Position numbers and translations under genes: made by a program. The notes under the pieces were generated by a model. That model saw only the letters and a program-made list of their open reading frames with translations. It did no database searches and was not told the DNA's origin. Positions 1 through 11,041 of a stretch of 64,000 bases of DNA are shown one piece after another. Source of the stretch: Parapristionchus giblindavisi (lineage: Eukaryota; Nematoda; Chromadorea; Rhabditida; Diplogasteridae); contig CALSFV010000203.1 of assembly GCA_943737045.1 (NCBI GenBank), positions 788,501 through 852,500 on the forward strand, in the 5' to 3' direction. How positions within the stretch are numbered: position 1 is the stretch's first letter; the number at the start of each line of letters is the position of its first letter.

Positions 1-44
1 AGTGTTAATGTAATCCATTACTGCATTGATTTCCCTTGATTAAG

Positions 45-134
45 GATCAACGTAGTACCTCTGTTCCATCCTCTTCAAAGACGAAAAGAATGAGTATCAA
101 TGCAAGACTACGTGTTGAATTCAATGTGAACTTG
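45..134 (+). pseudogene. Isolated paralogous exon of the 3.9-8.1 kb gene
   Basis: A 30-codon open segment sits between a TTAAG acceptor and a GTGAGA donor, phase 0 on both sides. Its translation contains SSSKTKRMSINARLRVEF and closely matches the exon at 5251-5346, which contains SSSMATPRMSIHLRLRTEF. The flanking intron sequence is also shared (5205-5370), so this is a duplicated piece of the same gene rather than chance similarity. No partner exons are visible immediately downstream, and the window edge cuts off anything to the left. It could be an exon of a complete paralogue lying mostly outside the window, or a dead fragment. Confidence 0.55.
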
Positions 135-179
135 GTGAGAGATCCATTGATTGATTTCCCTTGCCTGCGTACTGTAATC

Positions 180-340
<161 letters not shown>

Positions 341-344
341 TTAC

Positions 345-835
345 AGTGCCCAGATATCATCATCATTGATTGATTGATCTACAGTCTCAGTAGAGATATC
401 TACTGATTATGCAGTTGTTCCATTTAATGTCATTTCTCCTTTCTTTCTATTATTCTATTGTATATTATATTTCTGTTATATATTATAAATACTCGAGTGT
501 TTCTACATTGTTTATGACAATAACATACGTTATGGGGTGTAAAAGTGAAGTATAATTCGTGATGGATTACTGATAAGCAGCATAAATACGATGCTACGAC
601 TTAGGTAAGAAAAGATGAAAATTATAAAAATATCAAAATAACTATGAAGAAGGCAATGAAGCGATGGATTTCCGGAAAGATTTGGCAGAACGACATATTA
701 TAATATTATTATTAAGATGATAACAAGAGCTAACTACACGATTAGAAATGAAATTGGAAAAGCGGGTGGACCTACAAATATGTTTTCTATAAATAAAGCA
801 ATGTCTACGAGAATTTCGTGTATTCAAAGATGACT
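345..835. repeat. Left copy of a segmental duplication (intron sequence)
   Basis: This stretch aligns by eye, in the same orientation, with 5790-6158 plus 7436-7555. Shared landmarks include the GATTGATTGATCTACA motif, GGCAATGAAGCGATGGAT, and TTAACTACACGATTAGAAA with small differences. Together with 45-134 versus 5251-5346 it shows that the 3' part of one gene was duplicated. The right copy is interrupted by a mariner element that this copy lacks. Confidence 0.8.
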
Positions 836-1739
836 TTTTTTACAATTTTCATCGTTGTTCTCGTTCTAAAATAGTATGCCCTTCGTATGTAAATAGACTA
901 TCATTCTATACGCTGCCTAGTCTCTATGTTCGTCGAATTGTTTCCGATCTTATTCTAGCACTTAAAATATTCGCTTGTACTGTAGACCTTCCTATTAGCC
1001 GTTTCTATACTTAATGTCGATCTATTAGCCGTCGTCAAAATGTTTTTGTTCTCCATATTACCAAGTCCAATAGAGAAAACCTAAAAGCATCATTCTCCCA
1101 TAGGACATCCGGATTTTTGAATAAACGATACACAATTTGTGACCCAAAAGTATCGATCCCTTGTATTAAACGTAATCTTATTGACTTCCCTGATCTTCCG
1201 AACAAACTATGCATTGCAGTTAGAAAATTTGTAATCCCCGTCTCATCTTCTCTGTCGACTTGATCTTTGATCTCTCTCCCTCCCTGATCATTCAGAGATC
1301 CAATACGATATAAATTGGATTTGCGGCCGCTCCACCGCACAAGAGGCTCCTCCCCTCTTCACTATTCCTGACTGTAGCAGAAGGAGTGATCAATTGATCT
1401 CTCACGCCCCCCCCCCCATCCTCATCCACCTCTCTTTTAAAAAAGGGAACTCACGAGTTTTTTCGTGACTAAACTGGCCAGGCAGAACTACAGATCACAT
1501 CTCCCTGAACGCAAATACAATTTTCACTAAAATTTTATATGGTATGTGTCTATGATGAAAGTATTCAGGGCCAGATCGAAAGTTTTGGCCAATGTCCGGA
1601 CCTCTCTTAAAGATGGAGGCCCTCGAATGTCTATGCTAATGCGTACCATAACATCCATGCTAGGAATAAGTGATCTGCAAGAAATTAGCGTGGCCATCCA
1701 TCTTTCCCTTGGCGTAATGGTAAAAGCGCTGTTCATCTA
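836..1739. other. Intergenic or intronic, no supported gene
   Basis: No splice-consistent coding series was found. The open frames at 1035-1340 and 1527-1740 are short, overlap on both strands and lack recognisable motifs. A short poly-C tract occurs near 1408-1418. Confidence 0.5.
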
Positions 1740-3233
1740 GGTGTGTACTAGGGTTGCAGGAACGAGGGCGAATAATTCGTGCCCTTTGTCAGTCGCTTCC
1801 CTTATCTCTCGGCAATTCGTTTGAGAACGAATAGTTCGGGACAGACCGAATTATTCGCACTCTCTCACTCTCTCGTATCCTTTCTCGACCATCCCTCCTC
1901 TCCCTCCGCCTCGTCCCCCAATGAGACACGTTTCAAGAGATGGCTAATTCCTCTCGCATCTGGGATCCTCTCGCATCTGAGATCCTCTCGCATCTGAGAG
2001 CCTTTGTCAACAGCAAAGTTGTAGCTCACATCATCCCCCTTTTGATTCAATTTTGAAAAAGTCGATACGATAACCACGAACAAAATGACATCCGTTCTAC
2101 GAATTCAGGGAGAAATTTGAATTATTCACTGTAGCCATGAATCTTACTCCATTACTCCGTCTTACTCCACATTGCTTTATCATTCTTTACAGAGGTAATT
2201 ACACAAATCAAAAACAAGTAAATGTGAAGAGAAAGTCACGAAAAAATGCATATCTACTCTAGTCTAATCTGAACAATACCATTTCAAAATATTGAAATGA
2301 ACAATATTTCAAAATGTATCGGATGGGAACTTAGAAGCCATTTTATGACAAATTTTTGCTGATCATGAGTATGTCAGTCCGATATTTTAAAATGTAATAG
2401 ATGAGAACTCATCGGGCATTTTATACCAGATTTTGAGCTGTTCACGATTAGGTCAGTCAGATATTTACGTGATGTTTTTGTTTAGTGTAATTACTTCTGT
2501 AAAGAATGATAAAGCAATGTGGAGTAAGACGGAGAAATGGAGTACGACTCATGACTACAGTGAATAGTTTAAATTTCCATCTGAATTCGTAGAACGGATG
2601 TCATTTTGTTCGTGGTTATCGTATCGTATCTTCCAAAAATGAATGAAGTAATAAAGTGGTTAATAATTGGAAAAAACAGGGAAAAAAACTCATCATGTTT
2701 GAATTATCATCCAACTCGGGAATATCTCTAACTGCCCATGTCTCTTTCCAAATTGCATTTTTACACCTCACTTCCTTCTCGATCATTCCTATCCATGCAA
2801 TTCTACACCTTTTGAATGATCGGTTTCAACTAACTACGATAGTAGGACATATTTCATCTTGACACAGTAGAACGGATGTAATTTTGTTCGTGGTAATCGT
2901 ATCGACTTTTCCAAGAATGAATCAGAAAGGGAATGATATGAGCTACAACTTTGATGTTGACTGCTAAGTTCTCACAATCAAATGCGAGAGGAATTAGCCA
3001 TCTCTTGAAACGTGTCTCATTGGGGGACGAGGCGGAGGGAGAGGAGGGATGGTCGAGAAAGGATACGAGAGAGTGAGAGAGAGCGAATAATTCGATCTGT
3101 CCCGAACTATTCGTTCCGTCTGGCAGGTGTGTCGAATTCTTTGAAGGGAAAGGGGAGAGAAGGTGAGAGATGGGAAAGGGGTGCGAATAATTCGAATTCG
3201 AATTCGAACCGGCAACCCTAGTGTGTACCATCA
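1740..3233. mobile_element. About 1.5-kb foldback (inverted-repeat) element
   Basis: The ends are inverted: GTGTGTACTAGGGTTGC on the left and GCAACCCTAGTGTGTACC on the right. Long arms are complementary. 1741-2090 pairs with about 2866-3232, including the GAATAATTCG motifs, the AGACACGTTTCAAGAGATGG block and the CCACGAACAAAATGACATCCG block. 2050-2215 also pairs with 2485-2645, so the inner part of one arm is present twice. The centre (about 2280-2475) holds two roughly 90-bp imperfect tandem repeats. No transposase frame is visible, so this looks like a non-autonomous foldback or MITE-type element. Confidence 0.75.
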
Positions 3234-3856
3234 AATCAAGGATGAGGTGTGAAATAGGGGGGAAACGGTGGAGTTATACGACTACAACGACATTCATGGA
3301 AGTCTAAGAGTACTGTAGAGTACTGTAGATATCGATCATTGATGGAGATTCTGAAGATGAAGAGATGAAAAAGGAGGAAGAAGATGAGAAGAAGGCGATA
3401 GTTAAAGATAAATGAGGAAGAAAAGAAGATAGAGAAGGAGGACGAATGAGTGATCGAATAAGATAAAAAAGAAGGAGAAGATTGTTAGGCGGAGGATAAT
3501 CTATAATACAGATGAAGTGAAGGCTTCTACTCCTGGTGTTTAGATACTAGAATGTCAACCAGGTATTCTAATTGAAATATCGTCAAAACGAAGAAAAGTG
3601 AAACATCAAAATGTGTTCACAAGATTTTGATATCTTTGAATCATGTTTTAAAAAATACAGTTGTAGCATCAAAAAACCGTCATCAAGAACGTGAAAATCG
3701 GCGCATTGTGAAGTTTGTCGCAAATGTTTTTTTTCCTCAAAGATGCAGGGATATTGAGCCATTGTACTGATTTACCCCCTCTGCATCCGTTATGATGATA
3801 GGATAAAGTATTGTATTGTAATGATTTATGAAATGTGTAACATGATAGTAATTCAG
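3234..3856. other. Purine-rich segment upstream of the first supported exon
   Basis: Around 3345-3410 there is an acidic/basic open stretch reading DGDSEDEEMKKEEEDEKK before a TGA. It could be a degenerate exon of the downstream gene or simply purine-rich repeat. No clean splice pair could be fixed. Confidence 0.3.
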
Positions 3857-4324
3857 AAGTTGGCGTGGAAGATGCATTAGCTCGTGCTGATAAAGAAACA
3901 GCAGCATCATCAACTCCTCTTATTGCTCCACCTCGTAAGAGATGGGTAGAACAGATAAAGAATGAAGAAAGATGTTCACCTACTCCATCATCATGTATGA
4001 CATCTCCAATGAGAGATGATAATGATGCTTCATCTCCTGTACCTACTGGTGGAAAGAAGACATGGTTTGATAGACCTAATGAGGTTCCTGTTCGTATTAT
4101 TTTAATATATTTATTATTATTATTTATATTATTATTATTATTATTTATATTATCATTATTATTATTTATATTATTTACGTACTTCCAAATTTCCCAGTGT
4201 AATTGGATCTGCATAATCATTCTTTGTCTATGACAACGAATGATTTCATTCTCGCATGCGTTGTGGCATCGGTCGGTGTTCGTGAAAACGATTTTTTGTG
4301 CACAGCCATTATTATTATTATTGA

Positions 4325-4393
<69 letters not shown>

Positions 4394-7300
4394 AATCGCG
4401 ACTACTTCGATTAATCAATCATTTCAACTAATCTCTGCAGATTGCGCCTACTACGGGAAACCTCCTACCTGCCAAGCCTTTGAGATGTGTCAGTCATTTT
4501 CATATTTACACTATATTTATATTTTGATTGTGAACTAGCGCGTAGCGTGGAAAGCAGGGCGAATGTTGATTGATTAATTTATGATGCACAATGTTATCAT
4601 GAATCTCACATTCTCGTACCCTCGTAATGCAAGGATTGTCCCACTATCCGGCTCATTTTCAAGCCACTTGATGCGAAACGAAGCTGAAAATGACGATTTG
4701 AAGAGAACAATAACGAATTTTCTAAATCGACCCACCATATTTATTACTATATTAAAAACAGTGGCGAATGAACCGAAAATGTATAATCATGATTGTCTTG
4801 TTCAATTGTGATTGATTTTAGCCTCGACCTCATCATCTTCTTCTCATTCGACTCCAACTCTGGAGGTAATAGTTTAGAACGTAGTATGCTATCTGAATAA
4901 GTGTAATGATCTATCCTTTGTAGGCCCCGAAAAGGAAGGTGATCACATTTGAGGAGTATCGGAAAAGAAGGACCCTTGAAGAATATAAGAAGAGAAAGAT
5001 CATGAATGATGAAGAAGGCGAGCAACCAGGCCCATCGAAGAAATCATGGATTCCCGATCTGAACCATCCGATGGTATCCATTTATGATGTTCTTTTACTA
5101 TATTTCTTATCATATGTTTAATATTGATGGTCAAGTTCGTTGATTATAGGTGACGGAAGCTCAGGCTCCTCCACCCATTGCACAGCCCCAGATCAATGCC
5201 GTGGTGAGTGTTACTGTAATCCATTACTGCATTGATTTCCCTTGATTAAGGAACGTCGTCCCGCTGACCCTACTCCATCGTCTTCAATGGCCACACCGCG
5301 AATGTCGATCCATCTTCGGCTTCGAACAGAATTCGGCGTCAAGTTGGTGAGAGATCCATCCTATATTGATTGATTGTTGTGTTTGGTAGTCTATATTTGG
5401 TTCATGCTTGCTCGTTTAACATTGTTCTTCTTCTATCCCTTTATTTACATATGTCACAAAGCGCACTTATTCACAATGTGATAGGGAATTGATTGTTTCT
5501 ATCCATAGATTCATTACCGTTCATTCATTCACTAAATATGCTAATATCTCGCACGCTTGATTATAGGATAGATGAATGAATGAATGAATGAATGAATGAA
5601 TGAATATTGATTGCCTTTTTAGCTAACAAATTTTGTATTCTAAGAGTTCTTCAAATCCAAAGTGCATGCAAATTCAAACTTGTTCTTTTGTTAATTATGA
5701 TAATTTAATTATGAAATTATGTCATGCTTTGCACGTTTTTAACTTTCTGTGTTAATGAGGTTATATCACGAATGAATGAATTACAGTACTATTACAGGGC
5801 CCGGAAGTGATTACAATCGATTGATTGATCTACATCTCCAACCCCATCCCTGATTACCTTTCTCTAATGTTTATTGATAATGCCTTTGCCCCCTTCTTTT
5901 AATATTACTGTTCCTATTATATAAAATATCATGTGTTTCGACATTGTTTATAACAATAATATACTTTATGGGGTGCAAAAATTAAGTATAATTCGTGATA
6001 GATTATTGATAAGCAGTTGAGTACGCATAAAAACGATGTTACGACTTAGGTAGCAAAGATGAAAATTACAATAATATCAAAATTACTATGCAGAAGGCAA
6101 TGAAGCGATGGATTTCCGGAATGATTTGACATAAGGTATTATTATATTATTATTATTACAGGGTGCGCCATAATTACCCGGACTGTTGTCTCCATATGAT
6201 TCTCCCCTTGGGAATGTGACTTGAGTGATATGGTTCATGGTAAAGCTTATCAAGAATATGGGCAGCAGTAGTGTACTAGCGAATCTCGCTGTGGTCTCTT
6301 TTAGCTCTGACACAAGCCATGAGTCTCTTCTCATATGTGACTGCTGATTCCCGCAAGTAGTTGTCATCAAGTTCGTACCATGCCTTGAGAAGGGGAGCAC
6401 TGAGGGAGTCGAGTGTCTGGTGCTTGGTAGAGGACATCTTGGCCTACAACACCTCCAAGCACTCCAGTCGAGGAGGTTGAGATTGGGGGAGTTCGGAAGT
6501 AATTCAATGTGATGGATTTTGCCGAGTGCATAGGTGAACAACCACGACTGGGTCAAAGTTTGTCATGTCATTGACGACAGAATCTTACCGAAAGGTCTAG
6601 TGGTCCTGACCGAAGTGGGTATGGTATCGGAGTAGAAGCGCGTCTTCGAGGATGTGCTTGGTATAATATGCCTTATTGATCTAGAAGCATAGAGTGGCAA
6701 AACAAGAGTGGACTTTCCAGTTGGGCAAACAGCAGCTAAAACCTTGGCGTATTGTGGATGACTGATATGACCCATGACCCCAGCCGTCTTGTAGGATTCT
6801 TTAAGATCAGAGGTAATGATTCTGTTGTTCTCGATATTCAGGTTATCTTTGAAGGTAAGATATTCTCGTCGCTGAACATCGTGGTGAAGTGCGCGGACTT
6901 AGCACATCGCATAAAAAGTTGAGGGCACCATTCTCAGTGGAGCTTGATCTGTCGCTCATTCGGTTCTAACAGTTTACTGTGCTTGTAAGGGAGAAGAGTC
7001 AGCTGAGACCTGAGGAGATGAAGAATGGAAGTGTTCGAGATATCGAGTCTCCAGATCGTAAACATGTGGTTTCGAAACACCATCTTTCGGATGGGATCTT
7101 GGTTCGTAGCGGTGGAAACTGAGATCGGTCTACCTCTGCCCGGACGTTCCTTGTCAGTACCAAGATCTTGGTAAATGATACCGGTATCGCATACATCAGA
7201 CTCGTGAAAGCCGAGCTAATGAACTATGACAATCTACCTTGTACACTTGAGAATGAGGGGTCGCAGTCGACTTGACTTCCCCATTACTAGAAGACTTGAC

Positions 7301-8129
7301 TAACTGACTTGAAACCTTGAATAGGGAGTGGCCAATGATCACTCGTCATGATGCTACAATAGGGGTTGCGCATTTGCATTGGGGGCCTGGGAATCATAAT
7401 GGTGAAATCAGTCCGGGTAATTATGGCGCACCATGTAAGTTGATTCCAAGAGTTAACTACACGATTAGAAAAAAAAGGAAAATCGGGTGGATCTACAAAT
7501 AAGTTTTCTATAAATAAAGCTATGCATACGAGAATTTCTTGTATTCAAAGATGGCAGGTTTACTGTCTATACACGGAAGTTTTTCTATTTTTTGTCTATT
7601 TGGTCCATTTATCAACATTGCCAATATGGTGTGTTTAGTATCTATACACATTACAACGTCTACCAATGACCCGGTGTTTGTGGTTGAGAATTTCCAAGGT
7701 TGAAAAATTCATGTTGATGCGAGACCAAATACTATTTGCCATTATATCAACAGTGAGCCAACTTTTATTTTTCTAGATACCGTAACCCGAACTCCCGTAA
7801 TCTAGCTGCCGTACCCTATTATATTGCAGCAAAATTCGAAAAAAAAAACAAAACCCGGTGCGTTCACAGTAAACAACCGATTTTTGATCCTTTGCCGAAG
7901 AAATGGGCGTTGCCGAATTGCCCATCCCCCCCCCCCCCCCCCGATTGCACGGGCTCTATCTCTAATGCAGTTCAGACGAAGGAGAATAATACAAGTCTCC
8001 ATCATCTCAGATGAATGAATGAATGGCTTACTTACTGCTAACATATCCTTTTATGTTGATTAGGTGAAATCCGTGTTCACTAGTAGCGATCACTCCCCTG
8101 TGAAATGCTTCGATAAATTGAACTTTTAA
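3857..8129 (+). CDS. 3' part of a KMT2E/SETD5-like protein gene (tentative)
   Basis: Phase-consistent exons: 3857-4093 (entry phase 1), 4441-4488 (tentative), 4822-4865, 4924-5073, 5150-5203, 5251-5346 and a terminal exon 8064-8129 ending in TAA. The 5' end of the gene is not visible here. The translation is hydrophilic and Ser/Pro/Lys-rich. Its clearest feature is KRKVITFEEYRKRR (exon 4924-5073), which recalls the conserved LLEYRKR segment of KMT2E/SETD5 proteins (SET-9/SET-26 in C. elegans); PPRKRWVEQIK precedes it. No SET or PHD domain lies in this window, so the family call rests on one short motif. The last intron (5347-8063) carries a mariner insertion. The 45-134 exon is a duplicate of the penultimate exon. 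Alternatives are another disordered nuclear protein, or a partly decayed copy. The link from 5346 to 8064 is phase-compatible but unproven. Confidence 0.45.
4313..4392. repeat. (ATT)n microsatellite
   Basis: About 80 bp of ATT repeat inside an intron. A looser TTA/TTATTT-rich stretch also lies at 4100-4175. Both generate meaningless poly-Leu, poly-Ile or poly-Asn frames. Confidence 0.9.
5570..5606. repeat. (GAAT)n tetranucleotide repeat
   Basis: About nine GAAT units in the long last intron of the 3.9-8.1 kb gene. Confidence 0.9.
6159..7435 (-). mobile_element. Decayed mariner (Tc1/mariner) transposon, 1277 bp
   Basis: Terminal inverted repeats start CAGGGTGCGCCATAATTACC (left) and end GGTAATTATGGCGCACCATG (right), about 27 bp each, flanked by TA on both sides (6157-6158 and 7436-7437) as expected for a mariner target-site duplication. 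The minus strand encodes transposase fragments in different frames. These are an N-terminal GRGRP linker region near 7130, a central region near 6563-6775, and the catalytic-region signature PNSPNLNLLDWSAW near 6465-6507. Frameshifts and stops separate them, so the element cannot make an intact transposase. It sits in the last intron of the host gene and is absent from the duplicated copy at 345-835, which dates the insertion after the duplication or in one copy only. Confidence 0.9.
7561..7960. repeat. Dispersed repeat, copy 1
   Basis: Blocks such as TAGATACCGTAACCCGAACTC, CAGTGAGCCAACTTTTAT and a gccgaa...poly-C tail (7921-7942) recur in inverted orientation at 50434-50760 and partly at 51230-51285. 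This is a moderately diverged interspersed repeat ending in a C-rich tract. No coding capacity was found. Confidence 0.7.
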
Positions 8130-8173
8130 AGATGGTTTACTTTGTTATCTTCATAGTTTGGATAGTATGTTAG

Positions 8174-8281
8174 TGTTGTTTCTTAATTATGCCGTAGTTT
8201 ATGAAGTTGATCAAAGAAAGAAGATGATGAAGATGATATGACCCAACTCTTCATAAACTACGGCATAACCAAGAAACAACA
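8174..8281. repeat. Hairpin-forming inverted repeat
   Basis: Arms of about 37 bp (8174-8210 and 8243-8281; core GCCGTAGTTTATGAAG against CTTCATAAACTACGGC) surround a loop of about 33 nt. It lies just after the terminal exon of the preceding gene. It is likely a small MITE, although a transcript running through it would fold into a long stem. Confidence 0.8.
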
Positions 8282-9368
8282 AATTGAACTTTCTTCGTGC
8301 TTATTATACCTTGGACTGATAAGCGTACTCAGTGAAGATCTTGCGAAATACTTTATTATAATCATATATTTTCAATATAAATTTCTTGATTTAGACGATT
8401 TGAGATATTTAAATAGAGGTAAGGTTTTACTGATGGAATATTCTTGCAGTTCTTTGGCTTATGGCAACACTAGAAATAATATGTAGGGCAAGGGCTGTGC
8501 GAAAAAAAGACTTCGAAAAATATTCGAAAAAATTATTTTTCTTCGAACAATCCGAAAAAATTAAACAATGTTTTCTCTAGTGAAAACATCAACCCTGAGC
8601 AGGACGTTGTTCACGTAATCGAAACTATGGTTGTGGGTATGGCCACACAAAACCAACTATCTATGTAGTAGTTATAGTTTCTACCATTGGACCGTACACA
8701 CTCAAAATTAAACTGGTAGAATAATTTTCAGTGATCCCTCTATACCGTCATCAATCGTGTGCGGTGATTCGTTCTGTAGCAATGTCATTCTCATTTGTGA
8801 TAGCATATTATCTGTCATTTTATCTTTAACTTACAACAATCATAAGGCATCGAGGTCGAGGTCAAAGAAAGGACTGGACAGAGAGGAGGAAAGGGAAAGA
8901 GAGGGATGAGGAGATGTCAAACTACTAGCAGTATGAGTGACATAAGACCACGTACGGACTCTAACCCAGATAACAAAACGATCGGAGATAAATATCTATC
9001 AATAATTAGAATGAAAAAAATACAATTAAAAACAAGTGCTTTTAAATATGACAAGCCCCGAGAATAAGGCGAGTGTTCGTTAAGAAGGGTCCCTTCTAGT
9101 AGCGAGAGAATTGATTGCTATGAGACAAATATCTCATGTAGAGGTGAAACGGACAATACACATATGGATTGAACACAATAAGGAATCTATAATCTGGAAT
9201 AATTTATGAATCAATTACATAAAGGAATGTCTGATAGGCAGACTGAGAAGGGTTCTGTACAATACAGGTGAGAGGATGGACATTGTCTGACCATAACAGA
9301 GAAGACCTTGAGGTCAAAGAGGGTATTGGACTACACTACATCGAGAGATAGTTTGTACTTTGAGCAAC
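8282..9368. other. Intergenic, no gene seen
   Basis: AT-rich sequence between the 3' ends of two convergent genes. A TTCGAAAAA-type repeat occupies about 8505-8570. The part nearest 9369 is expected to be the 3' UTR of trap-2 on the minus strand. Confidence 0.5.
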
Positions 9369-10271
9369 TTATTGAGACTTGGCCTTCTCAACGAAGCTGG
9401 ATGAGGAACGGTGCCACATGGTGAGACAGTAGAGGTTGAGAGGAGTCAGCATGAGGAAGAAGTGGATGAAGTAGATGTACTTAGGGGCGAAACGACGCTC
9501 GTATTCGGTCTTCTTGTAGATGTATCCTGTAAAATAACAACAATAACTTAATCTTAATTATTGTACATATTATGGAATAGATCAAAATTACTTAACTACA
9601 TACGTAAGTACTAAACAAATGGCTAGATAAAGCAGTTAACTAAAGATCGCTTAAGGCGTTAGGACTGTGTAGACTACATTAAGACCAGAAGGAGAAACGC
9701 TTACCCTCTCCAGGAGAAGTGGTGAGTCCAACGCGAATATCATTGGAGTTGTCATCAGGACGGTAGGTGACTTGGGCGGCAGTGTAGTTGAAGAGACCAG
9801 ACTGAAGAGGCTTGAGGATGACGGCATGAGTGAAGGACTCTCCGGGGTTGAGACGTTCAACGGTCAACTTAAAGAAAGATGTTATAGCAATTTAAAATAC
9901 ATAGTAATAATGATCAGATACAATATATAATATGATTTAATAATACCTGAAGGAATCCACGGACTGGCTCGAAGTATTGAGAAGGATAAGATGCACGGTC
10001 ATCAAGAGTGATCTGTAATAGGACCCATTAGATTATGAAAATATGCAATTGTAATGATTGGCGAATAAAGCCATTACAAGAAAAAAAAACTACAAACCTT
10101 GGTGGCGGGTCTGTCTCCAACATTGTAGATTCCGTATTCGACAACATAGTCCATCTCCTCTACTCCATACATGGACTGAGCAGTCTTGGAGGCAAGAAGC
10201 CAAGCTCCTTGGGGCTCTCCTTCTTCGACGTTGGCGAAGGCAGTAGCGGCAAGGATTAAGAGAAGAAGCAT
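9369..10271 (-). CDS. trap-2: Translocon-associated protein subunit beta (TRAP-beta/SSR2)
   Basis: Four exons on the minus strand (10098-10271, 9947-10012, 9705-9867, 9369-9526) join in phase to give 186 residues. An N-terminal signal peptide (MLLLLILAATAFA) is followed by the lumenal beta-sandwich domain, including VEYGIYNVGDRPA, DRASYPSQYFEPVRG and the glycosylation-competent FNYTAAQVTYRP. A single C-terminal membrane span (YFIHFFLMLTPLNLYCL) leads to a short cytosolic tail. The length and order of elements match the SSR2 family. The protein is part of the TRAP complex, which sits beside the Sec61 channel in the ER membrane and helps translocation and folding of secretory proteins. The start codon is preceded by TTTCATTGTAG, a good trans-splice acceptor. 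It is divergently arranged with the VIP36-like lectin gene 770 bp away; from memory the C. elegans orthologues are also close neighbours. Confidence 0.95.
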
Positions 10272-11041
10272 TCTACAATGAAATAAAAGTAAGAGGATGT
10301 CGACCGGGTGTATGCATATGAATAGTGATTGAGGGAAAAAAAAGAAGTAAAGGCCAACTAATATTTTGACATGATTTGACTAAATACAAGAGAGAGATGG
10401 ATCCGATAAAGCACAGGTATCGTCGAATATGCTTGGCGTCTCCCTCCACACTCTACTCAAAGGACGCCTCTTGTTTGAGCTCTTGCAGTGCGGACACGGT
10501 AATGGTCCCTATGCGCCGACCCTGAAAGATTCGAACCGACCGCAACGCACGCGATTCATGCGTTGCGGCTCGCGATATATTATGAACTACATGGAGTGAT
10601 TTTAGGCAGACAAAATCGCCACGTAGATGGAATAGCTGTACAAATGTGAGGATTGAGGGACAATTTGCCTCATGTCTCAATTATTATACATGCCTATATT
10701 GAGAGAAGGGGGATAAATATGAATTGAGTATGTCCCTTCCGGGAAACCAGTCCGGTATACGTTCTTTACTATCATTGTAAGAGTCGAAGGAACTGTTACA
10801 ATCTCGTTCCTCCCTATTATTCCCACCATCATTCGTTCACTCGTACTATTCACTCTATCATCATCTCCTCTTCTTCTTCCTTTCCGTTCATTTCAATTAA
10901 ATCCTCTTCTCGTTTTATTCAAATGATCACAAATGTTCTCTCATTCATCCTACGTGATTCATGCGCGACTCTTTAGTCAATCTCAACCTCGTTCTTCATT
11001 TCAGTTAAGAGAAGGAGGGGATATAAAGTGAAAGGAAGCAA
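10272..11041. promoter_or_regulatory. Shared divergent promoter region, trap-2 / ile-2
   Basis: These 770 bp separate two start codons facing away from each other, so the promoters of both genes should lie here. The ile-2 side has a TTCATTTCAG acceptor at about 10993-11004, upstream of the ATG. The open frame at 10453-10680 on the minus strand has no coding features. The GC-rich patch at 10510-10580 is notable in otherwise AT-rich DNA. Confidence 0.6.

Noticed and set aside
1315..1340. GCGGCCGC (NotI) beside CTCCACCGC, reminiscent of a cloning polylinker
   Set aside because: The order and flanks do not match a known polylinker, and surrounding sequence is ordinary AT-rich genomic DNA.
3669..4418. 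249-codon poly-Asn frame on the minus strand
   Set aside because: Antisense to the better supported plus-strand exon at 3857-4093 and dominated by an ATT repeat.
5570..5606. Possible CRISPR-like repeat
   Set aside because: Simple GAAT microsatellite without spacers, in a eukaryotic genome.
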